A DNA stretch of 64,000 bases from Heterobilharzia americana (GCA_944470555.2 OX104134.1:98884701-98948700), one strand, 5' to 3'; shown: positions 10,395 through 22,084, counted from the stretch's first letter. Translations and numbers: made by a program. The notes: a model not told the origin generated them from the letters alone.

Positions 10395-10850
10395 TTGATT
10401 TCAGGGTGGTATTCATCATATAATGACATCAGCTGGAGAATCACTGAAAACGTCAGAGCGCTAGATGACTGCTTCGTCCCAACTCGGGACTCCTCAGAGG
10501 TGCAAACTTAATTTCTTGATAGAGATTGAACACAGAACCTTCAGGTTTTTCGATGACCACATTCCGATGCTGCCAGTTGATTCGTGATAAACATATTTGT
10601 CTATGTATACGGTGTGAAATAATCCAGGTCTGGAGACAAGTACTCATCAGCGGTATTCGATGATGGTTGACAGTACCATAATGTGAACTGACAGAAAAAA
10701 GGAAATCTGGACCACTAGATTCTGACTCAGTGGCTCAATGGTAACATATACACAGCAAGACTTGATGCTCCTGGATCTTTCATGCGCAGTACTAGTATAA
10801 AAAGTAGTATAAAACATCTGTTCAGTGTTCTCACATTCTCAGTGGCCCTC
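10395..10850. mobile_element. H-SINE copies 5 (minus) and 6 (plus), head to head
   Basis: The first copy (about 10395-10620, minus) keeps the tail, a hammerhead block with a 4-bp stem II (TCCC/GGGA, minus strand 10475-10500) and CTGAGGAG, but a weak stem I. A faint B box follows. The second copy (about 10635-10850, plus) starts within the variable part and has a clear A box in CAGTGGCTCAATGGTAAC (10728-10745). Its hammerhead block is lost, and it ends in unrelated sequence. Confidence 0.7.
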
Positions 10851-10919
10851 CATGGGAAGTCAGACCATGATGAAAACAACCTTGATGTTGCTGATTCGAC
10901 CGAATTAATCAATACGTAT

Positions 10920-11005
10920 TGGGATATAGGCTTCTACTCGAATGCCTTGCTACTGATATATTATCGCTGGATAGTGGCTAGCAGCAGAATCCAGAATGCC
11001 CATAA
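10920..11005 (-). mobile_element. SM-alpha-type retroposon, tail fragment
   Basis: On the minus strand the segment after the hammerhead cleavage site is kept (ATTCTGGATTCTGCTGCTAG and the CCACTATCC block), matching the copy at 15085-15265. The ribozyme core and promoter boxes are missing. Confidence 0.55.
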
Positions 11006-11904
11006 TTAATATCAAAAGAAATTCTTTTATTGAGTGAGATATAACATCAACATTTAAGGAATGCAGAAGAATTTTCAAGTGTGGATTTTAGGACGTGAAC
11101 ACAGTCGCTATGTCATATAAATGTAAGTTAGGATCTATTTCTTCACCTAAGTGTCGTTACTTAGCATCAAGTTGCTACTCGAAAAAGCTTTTAAATGGTA
11201 AGTTGCTTTGCATAGCCAATACACAAAAAATAAAGATTCCAACCGATGAAGGCTATAAAATGAATAAAATGTTAGGAAAGCCTTTACATATTGTCTATAT
11301 TCGTCATTTTTAAGCGTATTTAATCCTCACTGAGACTTTTCAAGTTTGTAGTCCTAAGTGTCTATCTAAGTCCGTAGATCCTTTTGTTATGTGGTCACTA
11401 GGCTAGAAGATTCAGCTAGCATCACGGTGCACTTTGCTTGGGCTTATATTGCACGCTGTTTTAAGGTCATCACTTTGTACATTGTTCATCATTATTTATA
11501 TATATTGAAATTACTGCATCATCATACATAGAATTTAGTTGATAAAAATATTGCTAAATCATTCGATTGTTACCTTCTTCGCTTTCTCCTACCATCTGTT
11601 TTGCAAAATATGAAGTTTCAAGCAAATATATTTCTTAAGTGATTTGAATGCCAAGACGTAGATATCAGACTTGAGTACCAAGCCAACCGCTGTGCAAATA
11701 ACTCACTGGTAACGCTTTTGACTGCAGCACTGTGTGATGAGAGTTTGAACATCACAGTTGACGTCACTTCTGTAGAGATCGCGGATAAGTCTTGGTGATA
11801 TTTGCTAACAAGCATGGAAATTGTTCAGGTGAAGCAGAGTTCATCTACAACCAAATAATAGACTAAAGCATGTTTTTCAAGTTACAGATGAACGTTTAAC
11901 TTGC
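11006..11904. other. Mostly unassigned; one tRNA-like hairpin
   Basis: At 11697-11760 there is an A-box-like AACTCACTGGTAACGC, followed by a hairpin ACTGTGTGATG/CATCACAGT (11729-11739 with 11750-11758) enclosing GAGTTTGAA, like a T arm. It is probably a decayed tRNA-derived SINE of unknown family. The rest shows no feature. Confidence 0.35.
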
Positions 11905-12455
11905 ATTTATTATTATTTTTCCCTTCGGTTCCTAGTGGAACATAAAGCTTCGGCAGCATGCCTCCAGTGCACTCTGTTCTCTGAAATCTTTTGGACCTGG
12001 CTCCACGACAGCCCAGAATCTCTCATTTCTTCTTCGCACGATCTCCTCCATATCACCCTCACCTCGGACGCCCAACTCATCGCTTTCCATCTGGATGCCA
12101 CTTGAGGGTCTGGCCTGACGCGTGATGTCCCCAATCAGCCTTCTCATTGTATGCCCAATGCAATCCATTTCCACTCCCTTCAGATGCATAGTTGTTGAGC
12201 GATAGGTTCTTGGTTGGTTCGTTATCCAACCACAGTTCCTTGTTGCTTATTCTTATTATTCTGGCCATCTGATCTTCAGTAACGAGCCATCGTAGATAGT
12301 TGTTGATGAATATTTGTAGTTTGTTAAAAATCCCTTTCGTAACGCGCCAAGTCTCTGAACCATATAGAAACACTGACTTGACATTGGTGTTGAAAATCCG
12401 GAGCTTGTTCACGCCTTATGCTGAGTGCAGAAGATCTTCAAACTTGCACTACCAC
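11905..12455 (-). mobile_element. RTE-like fragment RTE-2 (C-terminal domain and 3' end)
   Basis: Minus-strand 3' fragment. Reading from 12455 it encodes the region after the RT thumb (IFNTNVKSVFLYGSETWRVT at about 12350-12405), then YLRWLVTEDQMARIIRISNKELW, then GHTMRRLIGDITRQA and a C-terminal tail. It ends in the block TTCCACTAGGAACC and an AATAATAATAA tail at about 11905-11935. Several frames are needed, so it is dead. It was 5'-truncated on insertion, as usual for this class. Confidence 0.85.
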
Positions 12456-13524
12456 GTTATATTTGTTAGTTCATTCAACAACTGCGACGATATGATACTG
12501 ATTAAGTGACTGATTTTCTTGCTGAAGAAAAGCTTACTATTCGTAAAAACCACTTTGATAAAAGTGTTTTATCGCTTTTATCATTTCTATGAAGGATTAG
12601 TGGGGGAGCAGACGTGTTGCACATTTAGTATGTTTTTAAAATGTCAGGAAAGACGAAATCAACGGTCGTCTATAAAATAAGGTTTGACTTAGGCTAAAGT
12701 TTAAAGACTATCAATCAGAATGACTGATTTTCATACACACACCAATTCTATTCCATGTTACTCATGGCATGAATATCTTGGTGGTGACGTCGGCGACTTC
12801 CATACTTAGTGACGCCAGTTCAAACCACCAAGAGAACACCAGTATCTTCACAGTTGTAGGTATTTCTCCCTGACAAGTACCAAAGACAGTTTCAGCTGGG
12901 CTGCCAGTCGACTGATTTACAACAGTAAACATTAACTCAATAAGGTGTAGCTAATATAAACATCTGTTATGTCTGTATCAACGTTCTGTTCAGTCATTTC
13001 CTTTCTCAGAAATCTGAGTTTTAAGTATCCAGTAGTGAATTAAACGAATCAGGATTCGTTGTGTTGACCATGTGGTTTACATTATTATTGAAATTGGATT
13101 ACAGAAAGAGAACATCACTGAACTTTTTGGATTTTCGACTAGGACTTTACAACTGGTTTCGTATCATACCTGATAACATTTAAGTTTCTGCCTCTGCAGT
13201 GTTGAAGTTAGTACTGAACAGGTTGGCAAGACGATGTCTATTCATTTCTTTGCTTCAAATGCTGACTGATAATATGAGGTTTGAAAATGTTATATTGGCA
13301 ACATGTTCTGTAGGTATTGAAGCTCTGATAACATGAACAAAACTATGAAATTTAAAAAAAAAAGTGAGGAAAACCATTTATAGCTCTCTTACTTTGTGAA
13401 GTTCCAATAAGAAGCGAAGATTTGTAAGGTCAGACAAGTGGGTTGTAAAGACGAGTTCTTGCCGATGATTCGAGATAGAGACTGCATTTTAAGGAGGATG
13501 GACAGAAGAGAAAAAAATGTAAGC
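12456..13524. other. Unassigned; includes a 56-bp tRNA-like inverted repeat
   Basis: At 12777-12832 a perfect 9-bp inverted repeat CTTGGTGGT/ACCACCAAG closes a 56-bp segment that contains a B-box-like CCAGTTCAAACC just before the right arm. It resembles a shrunken tRNA or SINE head. Nothing else is recognised. Confidence 0.35.
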
Positions 13525-13690
13525 CATTACACTGCAACTCAGTGACTGGGTGATAAGTTCCTCACCGTGATATCTTATTGTCCTGTGTTAAATCTCTTAA
13601 TTGCTGGTAAATGAGTACCACTTAAACGTTTCAAACTACATTGAAACAGCTGTCCATTGATCTCATGTTTTAAATAAGTCTCTCAATCTG
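13525..13690 (+). mobile_element. H-SINE copy 7, degenerate
   Basis: Keeps the A-box region in CAGTGACTGGGTGATAAG (about 13540-13560), a weak B box and a GAAACAGCTGTCCA remnant near 13642-13655, then a decayed tail. Core positions of the hammerhead upstream of GAAAC are lost. Confidence 0.5.
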
Positions 13691-14129
13691 TGGTGAAAAC
13701 TCCGTTTGTAACTAATCCATTCCCCACAAACCTAAAAATTAAATAATTTGAGTTTGACTTACACATGATTATCTATTTTGAAACTTCATAACTTAATTTA
13801 CTTTCCTGAATTCGTTTAGACAAAGAACTGTTTATCATTTTTTTGTTATAGTATTTACTTTAACATAAATAATATTAAATTGCCAGGTGAATAAACTGTT
13901 AGAGTCTGTGTTAACATAATAAGTGTAAATCTCTCAACTATATGACGGCCTGCATTTATCACTTACTCTATTGGGGGTAAATGGTTTCAAAAATAAACTG
14001 AAAGTAGACATGTGAAACTGAAATAATTTCATATGAATAAAATGCTATTCAAAAGCACCAATTCACATCATGTTGGCTCTGATAGCATGATTGAATATTT
14101 ATGAAACCTGATGAAAAAAAAAATAGTTT

Positions 14130-14290
14130 TTCTAAATTTGACTACCTAAGATAGTCGTAGTTTGATAGGCTCGTATCACTGAAGTTAGATGAAAATCTTG
14201 TCAGCAGTGGGAGCTTGTGGCTTAATTAGTAGGGCATTGAGTTCTTCATACTACTTCACAGACAATTGATGACCATAAATTCAGTGGCAA
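14130..14290. mobile_element. C-SINE copies, back to back
   Basis: The left part (about 14140-14176) is the minus-strand tail of the C-SINE (GATAGTCGTAGTTTGATAGG-like). The right part (from about 14177) is a plus-strand head matching 44320 (CACTGAAGT...AATCTTGTCAGCAGT...GGCTTAATTAGTAGGGCA). The B box is not clear. The same tail-against-head geometry is seen near 44140-44330. Confidence 0.5.
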
Positions 14291-15084
14291 ATTAATTCAA
14301 AAAAGTAGTATAAAAAGGTGTATGATTATTTTGTAGACATCAAGATGTAAATTCGACCTAGAAGAATGAAGTAGAAGACTAATTTCCGACGATTAAAAAC
14401 ATTGAATAAGTTCAGTGGTTAATTATTTAAATAGTGAATGGAGAAAGCCAGATAGCATGCTTCATATATGCCTACAAAAACAGCAGGATGTCAGTTAATG
14501 TTATCGTTATCACTTACTGTTCAGTGAGTCTAACCACGATTAAACAACCCAGCTCAGAGAACACAATACAACCAAGAATGAATCTAATCGAATGGTGTTA
14601 ATCCTTTGTAAATATCCGTAAATATGCAGAAGAGCATCCTCAGGGGAATAATAGCAATAGAAAAAGGAAGTATTTATGTTCTTCCCTCAGATGCAGTTAG
14701 TAGTTATGTCCAGGGGGTACGAAATTATTTCCCACAAATATACTCGTCAAGTTAATGAATACTTAGGAGTAACAAGCAGCTGTTGGCAAGTTTTGTCTAG
14801 CCTTTAGGTACGTTGTTGTAGCGGAGGGTGACCGAATAAGTGTACATTAGTTTTAGCGCTGGTAATCTACTTAGCCAATGCGACGATCTGGAAGGGAAAC
14901 GAAAAAGAGAAAAAGTATGATAGGAAGATTTCATTTCAACCAGTTAAGAAACAAACAATTACAGCAAGGAAGTATTTCTTTTCAATTAGCTCCTCATGAA
15001 TGGCTTTACGTCAATGAGTACAGCATTTTCAAAGTACAGACTAAAACGCCAGTCCTTTGTTGGCTGATAACAGATTATCCACCC
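14291..15084. other. Unassigned sequence
   Basis: A lysine/arginine-rich frame at 14878-15087 (plus) has no recognisable motif. No other signal. Confidence 0.4.
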
Positions 15085-15265
15085 TGACCGAATTACCGGA
15101 CATTATCCATCATGCATTATTGATGGATCGTGGCTAGCAGTGGAATCCAGGACGCGCATTTCGTCCTATTTTGGACTCGTCAGCTGGATTTACCTGCTTC
15201 CCAGTGAGTGATGTTGTTCCCACCGGGATTCGGACTCGGGAGCGATCACTTCGACGGTATCATAC
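15085..15265 (-). mobile_element. SM-alpha-type retroposon with intact hammerhead
   Basis: Minus strand. From the right, a B-box-like GAGTCCGAATCCC (about 15220-15235) is followed by ACATCACTCACTGGGAAG, the hammerhead (15142-15190), and the tail CACTGCTAGCCACGATCC. SM-alpha retroposons are schistosome SINE-like elements transcribed from an internal Pol III promoter whose transcripts contain a self-cleaving hammerhead. This copy is the best preserved of the four in the window. Confidence 0.85.
15142..15190 (-). ncRNA. Hammerhead ribozyme, SM-alpha type, intact core
   Basis: On the minus strand, stem I AATCCAG pairs with CTGGATT (7 bp; 15184-15190 with 15144-15150). The core is CTGACGAG (15176-15183). 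Stem II is TCC/GGA around AAAATA. CGAAA follows, then a minimal stem III in TGCGCG, and the GUC triplet is at 15151-15153. Predicted cleavage follows the C of GUC. All invariant core bases are present. Loop sequences beyond stem I may supply the tertiary contacts known for the schistosome ribozyme. Confidence 0.85.
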
Positions 15266-15524
15266 AAAAACAGTTATATCATCTATCATAGTTAAGCAAA
15301 GGCAGACAACTTCAATATGAACCTCACTACTGTCTCATCTACTTGATACTAATCACCTGGATGATATTACCAATGCATTTTAATCCCACCCATGCTGAGT
15401 GACTTTGTCTTTTATATATTGCAGAATTCATTAGAATTCATGTGGACATGCCGAGTGCATGTGTTCAATAGAAGTTAGTACAGCCTCTACCCTCACAAAT
15501 TAGCATTCATCACTGAATGTGATA

Positions 15525-15745
15525 ATTTGGAGTCATTGAAAACCTCAGAGTATTGGACAGTTGTTTCGCCCTGTTAAACAACTCAGCACCAAGGTCTTGT
15601 GATCATGACTAGGCTAAATCCCAGGATCATCAAGGGTCGATTTGAAGACGCTGGTACTCAACTATGCAACAATCTGCTGAGAGTTCACAGGTTCTATTGT
15701 GTAATTAGATTATACCTGAGTTAATGTTTCAATTACCATCCTAGT
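15525..15745 (-). mobile_element. H-SINE copy 8, degenerate
   Basis: Minus-strand copy recognised by CATTGAAAACCTCAGAGTAT and GGACAGTTGTTTCGCCCTG (about 15537-15580, plus-strand reading), which correspond to the tail and hammerhead block. The CTGANGA part is destroyed. A faint B box follows near 15650. Confidence 0.5.
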
Positions 15746-16434
15746 TGATGTCTTGATATTCATCACCCGTTATTAGACAACTATCATCACTAAACTGGCA
15801 TATTATTTTTTATCTTGAAACTGCTATATGTTAATGTAGAGCTGTCGATGAGCAGGTAATTGAATAAAGATGCTTCCCCATTAAAATTAATTGTCATCTG
15901 ACATGGACTTAGCTAACAACTCAGCAAGCAAATTGTGCTCAACACGTTTAACAGTGAAAGATAGTAGACAAATGTTGATCATTCGTAGGGAAAAGGTCAG
16001 GGAATAGTGTTATTTTCAAAAGTGTTGTGCATTAGAAGTGAATATCTGATGCAATACTCCACACATCTCCCTTATATATGTAGTTTAAAAATCTTTTATC
16101 GGATGATTTCAAAGTCAATTTGCCGGCACTCAATATGACATGAACTCCTTCGTGCAGATATCATTGTGAATTACATGACTTTCAAGCTAAACTAAGGGTT
16201 CAGTAGAGGATTACCAGTATAAACGACATGACACCTTTAATGTGAAATGAAGAATTTATGAGAACGTTGACTTTCTCTTAGATAGCCGTAACTGGATGTT
16301 TCCTGAATATTTTTTGTACAGGTTTTATTACCTCCTCATCAATTCACTACAATTTTAAGAAAATGTTTTGTTGAATAGTACTATTTTAAACTTACGAGCA
16401 GATGTGTATGTTAACGATAACGACGTCATTGAAT

Positions 16435-16680
16435 GGAAGTGGTGCTGTGTCTTGAACTAACAGAAGTAAACCACTGGATTCCGACCCAATGTTAAGGTGC
16501 TCGCCGTGAGATCTTAAGGTCCCGATTTCGATTCCTGGCTCGGTCGTAAGTTGACACTGCTAAGGCGTCCTACACTACGACAAAACGGATGTTCAGTGCT
16601 CCTAGGTTCCTAATATTGCTCCATCTGATGTCAGTTCATGATGAATTCCGACCTGAAATCAATAAATTCTCACAAACATT
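16435..16680 (+). mobile_element. H-SINE copy 9
   Basis: Plus strand. It has the GAACTAACAGAAGTAAACCA lead, a damaged A box (about 16485-16505), a B box CGATTTCGATTCCTGG (about 16522-16538), a hammerhead block with mutated core (CTAAGGCG; ACAAAAC) and the tail CTGATGTCAGTTCATGATGA (about 16627-16646). Self-cleavage is not expected. Confidence 0.75.
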
Positions 16681-17339
16681 ACGTTAATGACCAATAAGGT
16701 GAATAAATCTTATCTCATAGTTAGACCTGAATAGTTATCTGAGATATTTACCCTGAAGTCAGAAGTAAATATTTACTGCAAGTAAATACAACTTCGATGA
16801 AGAAAAACAATGGATGTCGAAAGGATGTCATGAAAGGAATAATTTTGACTTTTCGAAAGATTATAAATTACGATAAATTTCCAAATTTCTGAATTTCATT
16901 TGTCGCTGAAATATTATAATATGGATAGAAAACTCTCTACATAAGTAGCTTACAATCAGTAAAGTAATGGAAACGTCACTGATTGTAACATTAGGTGACA
17001 GGAGTTCGAATCTCGTGGAAGGCATCAGTATATCGAGGTTACACAAACACATTGCTGATAAGAATTCCGTCATTTAAACTTACCTAAAAGACCCCTTGCT
17101 GACGTCGTTGTACACCATTCATTCCTAAAAAAGGATCAGCCACAACATAAATACTGTAATAGTAACGTCTTTGAATGTAATCTGGGTGAGACAGATTCAG
17201 ATCACTCAGAGGATACTGGTTGCTGACGAATTTCAACGACAACAGAACATAGTGTCCAAGCTTCCTGTTGACTGCTTATTACCCTAGAATTTGTTATTCT
17301 GCAGTTATCAGCATACATTTTGGGGATCAATTGTCCGAT
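16681..17339. other. Unassigned sequence
   Basis: No feature found. The minus-strand frame 16861-17073 is without motif. Confidence 0.45.
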
Positions 17340-17575
17340 TTCAGTTTTGTATTCACCATAGACTAATATCAGCTAAAGAACCATTGAAAACTTAGGAACA
17401 TTTAACAACTGTTTTGTCATACTATGCAGCCCCTCCACGCTGTGCACCTAAGACGCCAAAGGGAATCGGATCAGGGATCTTCAGGTTCCGTGGCCAGCCT
17501 ATTGTCCTTGACGTAAGACGTCGGAATTCACTGCTTCACAATTTCCTGCTTCTATCAGTCACTCTGCGATGATAA
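17340..17575 (-). mobile_element. H-SINE copy 10, degenerate
   Basis: Minus-strand copy with tail (about 17350-17385), eroded hammerhead block (CAACTGTTTTGTCATACTAT in plus reading) and a B-box region near 17460-17490. It ends in TTCCTGCTTCTATCAGTCAC, the family's CTGACAGAAG lead in reverse complement. Confidence 0.65.
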
Positions 17576-17689
17576 TAGACAGAGCTTGTTTTATATCATA
17601 AACTGTAAGAAGTAGGAAGCTGTGAACCATTGGATTTAAATTAAAGAGATAAAATAATTGAATTGAATTTAAGGGGTCTGTGGGGTTTT

Positions 17690-17835
17690 AGAGATATTTT
17701 TAAATTGGTTTCATCATGGACTGAAATCATCTGGGGGAACATTGGAAATCTGGGAGCATTGGACAGCTGTTTCGCCCTAATAGACGACTCTTCAGCAGTG
17801 CGCAACCACAACCATACCATTGATCTAACCAGCAA
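17690..17835 (-). mobile_element. H-SINE copy 11, 3' half
   Basis: Minus-strand tail plus hammerhead block, cut off in the region of the B box near 17830. It lies head to head with the full-length copy that follows. Confidence 0.75.
17756..17801 (-). ncRNA. H-SINE hammerhead-like motif with intact core
   Basis: Minus strand: stem I GCACTG (17796-17801) with CAATGC (17756-17761), one A-C mismatch. Core CTGAAGA (17789-17795), CGAAA at about 17770-17774, stem III CAGCTG, GUC at 17762-17764. Stem II is weak, G-C then a U-G wobble then C-G. All conserved core bases are present. Slow or no activity is possible because of the stem II and stem I irregularities. Confidence 0.5.
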
Positions 17836-18215
17836 TCTATAAATCCCCACAGACGCTCCAAATTATATTGAACTAGTGCTCATTGGTGACCAGCTTTGAG
17901 AGATGATTCCTGAAGTTCTAATGAGAAGTCATGACCACTGGGGCAAACTCGGTGGCCGTGAGGACAAATACTCAAAGATGACATTGGGTGATGGTTGAGC
18001 TATGTCGTGAACTGACAGAAGTTGGGAGTATGGACCACTGGATTCCAACCCAGTGGCTCAATGATAACGTGCTGGTTATGGGTTCGATCCCTGGTAGGGT
18101 CATGGGTGTGCACTGCTGGGGAGTCCCATACTAGGACGAAACAGCTGTAGAGTCTTCCCGGGTTTCCAATTCTCCTTCAACTGATGTCAGTCTATGATGA
18201 AAACCAACTATAAAA
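17836..18215 (+). mobile_element. H-SINE copy 12, full length
   Basis: Best full-length plus copy. It runs from the head (CCCCACAGACGCTCC, then AACTAGTGCTCATTGGTGAC at 17871-17890) through a variable part, the lead GAACTGACAGAAGTTGGGAG, the A box in CAGTGGCTCAATGATAACG (about 18053-18071), the B box GGGTTCGATCCCTGG (about 18080-18094), the hammerhead block (about 18105-18155) and the tail CTGATGTCAGTCTATGATGA, ending in an A-rich run. Here the core reads CTGGGGA and the triplet is GUA, so the ribozyme is probably dead. Confidence 0.85.
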
Positions 18216-19964
18216 AAAACTCATTTTGACCTTGCTTACTATTTAATAGTAAAAAAAAGCATATTCTACCGGCAAGCAAGGTTTTAACTAGGCAATATGT
18301 CAATAAGTATAATTCAATGGATTCAACTTATAAACAGACTGAAAAGCTCTCACAGCATCGAAATTGTAAATTACTTGTTCATTGTTTCAAAACACACACA
18401 CACACTTACACACTAAGCGTTCCCTAAGGTTTCATATACTTTTAAAGAATTTTCGCAGATTACTGTATAATATATTACTTTGTCGCCTGTGTTCATCCAT
18501 GCAAAGTTAAACTCATATCAGTCATTTGCTGTTATCTGTTAGGATGCAGATCGTTGAAAAAGGTTTATAATAAGAAACATTATAGAGATTTTTCACTGCG
18601 TATAATTTAGTGTGACGTGTAAACTATCAGTCGGTAAAAATCCTTGTCTAATTTTGTTTTGAGGTTGTCTGTTTGCCTGTTCATCCTTTCATGATTATTT
18701 CTTTTTCATTTATATAGTTGAGAAATTTGTTTCTATACCCCTTCGTCTATTGTTTAACTTACTGGAATTCTGAGTGTTCAGAATCCAAGCCGCCTGACTG
18801 ACTTGACTTTTAAGCTGGATTAAATTTTTGTTCAACACTCCTTCTATTTGAAAACTTCTTGTATAGCTGGCTTTTCAAGTGTCTTATTGAATTTCCTTCT
18901 TTCTTTCATCTGACTTACTTCAAGTGTCTTTCCTTCACTTGAATAAAAATGTGATAATTCCATAATTTGACTTATCGTAGGTCGAGTAAAACATTTAGTC
19001 GAAAGAGGGTCGTAAAAGAAAACTGATATTCTTTAAGGAAGGTTTTCATCCTCAAAGGTGAAACTATCATACATGAGAAACGGTGATCTTTTAGGCTTGT
19101 AAACAGGCGGTTTAACACGAATATTTAGCACCATTTTCCATTTGATGGCGGTGTTCACTAATCTATTCTTCCAGTACTACATGAATTCAGTGCTAACCTA
19201 AAGGCATTTTTTATAAAGTCTGTAGTGTATTTTAATAAATATAATACCCACGCATAATGGCGTCCATTCAACTTTCTAAATTTCAAAGCTGTTTACTTGC
19301 GACTTAAGTTGACACGTGCGTTCATTTGTTTAAGAAGACTTATTTGTGCATTTAACACTACTGATTTCCCGTACCAATGAAATTAAAACAGCAAATAGAT
19401 AACTCGTTAATTTAGCTTAGGTCGACATCTAGTGTTACGATTACCCAGTGAGGGTTCAGTCACTAAACAGATGAATGTGATTTCACCCAATTACCGCTCC
19501 GCTTCAGATTCGTGCGTCGTACCACCAACCTTCACTGCTAATTTCCGTAAATATTTCGCAATTTCTGATGGCAGCCGTTTTTCTCATTTTTTACTTCAGT
19601 TTGTTCAAGTTATTTTACGTCTCCTAAGCCACCAGGAGTTTTGCTTTCAGTTTCAATACCGAAGCGATATATCAAAGCGATTTGTTTATTAGTGGCAGTA
19701 AACGAAGCCATGAATGTGCCTTCTCTTCACGCTTTTCTTTCCCATAAGCAAAATACTGCATTGAAGTGGACTTGTATATTTCTACGGAAGAAAGTTGAAT
19801 CGTAGAACCAAATATTTTGAAAACTTCCTTTGAATTTCAAGACTGTTCTTACCACTGGTTGAAGATATGGTGCATTGATGTTAACAACCGACCACTAATC
19901 AATGAGTTTAAACTGACTGAAGATTATTTGACCTTAGCTAACCTTATAATGCGTAGAAATAAAG
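18216..19964. other. Unassigned sequence with a short (CA)n run
   Basis: A (CA)7 run lies at 18392-18405. The plus frame 19432-19692 (86 codons) is slightly richer in G+C than its surroundings but has no motif. No gene is supported. Confidence 0.4.
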
Positions 19965-20451
19965 GCAAGTAATCATTTATCGAACGGGAAACTCCCATAT
20001 CCAGTAACGAAGACAAACAAGTCACAGCAAAGAAAATTTCCGTTCTCGACGACTTTACTTACTAAACCTGCACACAATAATAGTTAAGGTCAATGAAAAC
20101 AGATAACGGTCTATTGTTGTTGACATGGGATTTCTGATCACTGTTATTATTATTAGTTTCTCTGGGGTTCCTATGGATTCAGTAGCACACCTCCATTCCA
20201 CTCTCTCTTCTACACTCCTCCTAACCTGGCCCCATGACTGCCCACAAGCTGTCATTTATCCCTCACACCATCTCCTCCATATCACACTAGCCTCGGATGC
20301 CCAAATCGTCGTTTCCTCTCTGGATTCCACTCGAATACCCTGTCTGGTGTGTGATGTCCCCAATCGACCTTCTCAGTGTATGCCCAATCCAATCCATCTT
20401 CACTTCCTTCCAGTGCATATCTGTTGGCTGATAGGTTGTTGGTTGGTTCGT

Positions 20452-20585
<134 letters not shown>

Positions 20586-20785
20586 AGTGAGATCCTTGTT
20601 GCTTATTGGTATCATTCTGGCCATCTGATCTGATCTTCAGTGTCGAGTGGGTGTAGACAGCAGCTGTTGATGATGTATATCTGTAGTTCGTTGGGGGTGT
20701 TTTTCGTGAAGCGCTACGTTTATGAACCATCCCATAGAAGCACTGACTTGACAATGGTGTTGAAAATCCGAATCTTGTTAAGGCT

Positions 20786-21095
20786 TTATGCTGAGTGCAA
20801 TAGATCTCCACACTGATTACTCCAGATTAATGAAAGCCTGCCCTGCTGTCTTTCCGATCCTGGTTTTGACATCGTGGTCTTTGTCGTCGCCTGTAGTTGA
20901 AACGATGCTGGCTTGGCAGGTAGGTGTCTTACTTTTGTCATTACTTCAAAGGCGTCACTGAGCTCTCCATTGTGGATCACTTGACATGTGGCGTCTTCAT
21001 ATAGTTGTTGAATGAGGTTGTTAAAGGTTTGTGGTATTCCGTAGTGTGGAAGTAGTTGGCAAATTACTTCTCGGTCGACGCTGTTGAAGGCCTTG
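20786..21095 (-). pseudogene. Deleted RT domain of RTE-3
   Basis: The frame starts in motif A (AFNSVDREVI) and continues YGIPQTFNN, LYEDATCQVIHNGELSDAFE and VMTKVR. It then jumps past the GCLLSP and FADD blocks expected in this family to VSTTG-like thumb sequence in another frame. Loss of the motif C aspartates means no catalytic activity. Confidence 0.8.
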
Positions 21096-21212
21096 TGATC
21101 ACTATAATGTTTAAAAATGCCATAGAAAGTTTTTAAAGACGGGACGTTTACTGCTTTTATAATGATAAGGCTAATGAATACATATAATTTTTTTGAACAC
21201 AAAGATCAGGTT

Positions 21213-21491
21213 TTAGGTTCTGAATAGCCAATTATTCGGTTTGCATAGATGATGCATGTAAAGTCCACTGGAATTGTAAGGAGACACTTGGTAAATTACT
21301 TCAAATGAACCACTTGGGATGGCTAGATGTCCAGAGAAGACAAGGTGCTCAAGAATAGAACTCTTGATATCTTTCATGTATCGCCTAGATAACCAGGCTG
21401 GATAATGTTTTGAAATGGATTCACGGACGTTACAGTGTATACGGTCAACATACGATGCTCTACAGGAACAAGTAAGCTGATAGATACACAA
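21213..21491 (-). pseudogene. GIY-YIG endonuclease remnant of PLE-A2
   Basis: 92 codons with the pattern IYQLTCSCRASYVDR, VRESISKHYPAWL, SSILEHLVFSGH and FEVIYQVS. These match the GIY-YIG nuclease fused to Penelope RTs, including the CxC pair before the YxG strand, the R...EH helix and the distal H. The YVG glycine is replaced by aspartate. The enzyme normally nicks the target for reverse transcription. The frame is open, but upstream parts are frameshifted. Confidence 0.8.
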
Positions 21492-21762
21492 TGAGGTATT
21501 CAGAGTGGTATTCTGCTGGATTAATTATCTGGTCAAAAATGTGATTCCTAAACCCGTTAAGTCAAATGTCTTCCTTATGGATCATGAGATGTAATTCTTC
21601 AAGATTTCACCTGTATATTGCCTTTGAATTCCATGTTCATGTAGAGAGTTTTATTTGAAAAATTATTGGTAATTTTCGTATTTGTGGCTTTTCTTTTATG
21701 TTAAAAGCTATGAATCAAGGTGGATATCCGCTTTCTATTAGGACGTTAAGTAGAAATGTTAG

Positions 21763-22084
21763 CTAAGTATCTGGCGTATCTTCGGAAAACGTCTTACAAA
21801 TCCCTGGTTCTAATGAACTTAGAAGACTGTTTGCTAATGAGAAGTTGATAAACTGGGCTGTATCTGTTAGTTTTTTGCACAATAATCTCTGGAAAGAATT
21901 ATCTACTCTTTTTATTAGTATCACATCCAAGTATGGGAACATAGAATTTATTTCACACTTCCCAGTGAACTCTATACACAGATGTGTAGCAGTGAAAGTG
22001 TTGAGGAGACTATTCAATTAAAATTCTTGATCACATGTGATAAAGATATCATCACCATAGATTTTGTGAGTTTTTTTCCTTTGT
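21763..22084 (-). pseudogene. Penelope RT remnant of PLE-A2 (motif C onward)
   Basis: Begins with KIYGDDIFITCDQEF (about 22035-22084), the catalytic motif C (usually YVDD in Penelope RTs). A stop follows, then LNSLLNTF, IEFTGKCEINSMFPYLDVIL and CKKLTDTAQFINFS, corresponding to the FLDV and RKPTxT...F.S blocks. The fingers and motifs A and B are missing because the copy is cut at 22084. Confidence 0.8.
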
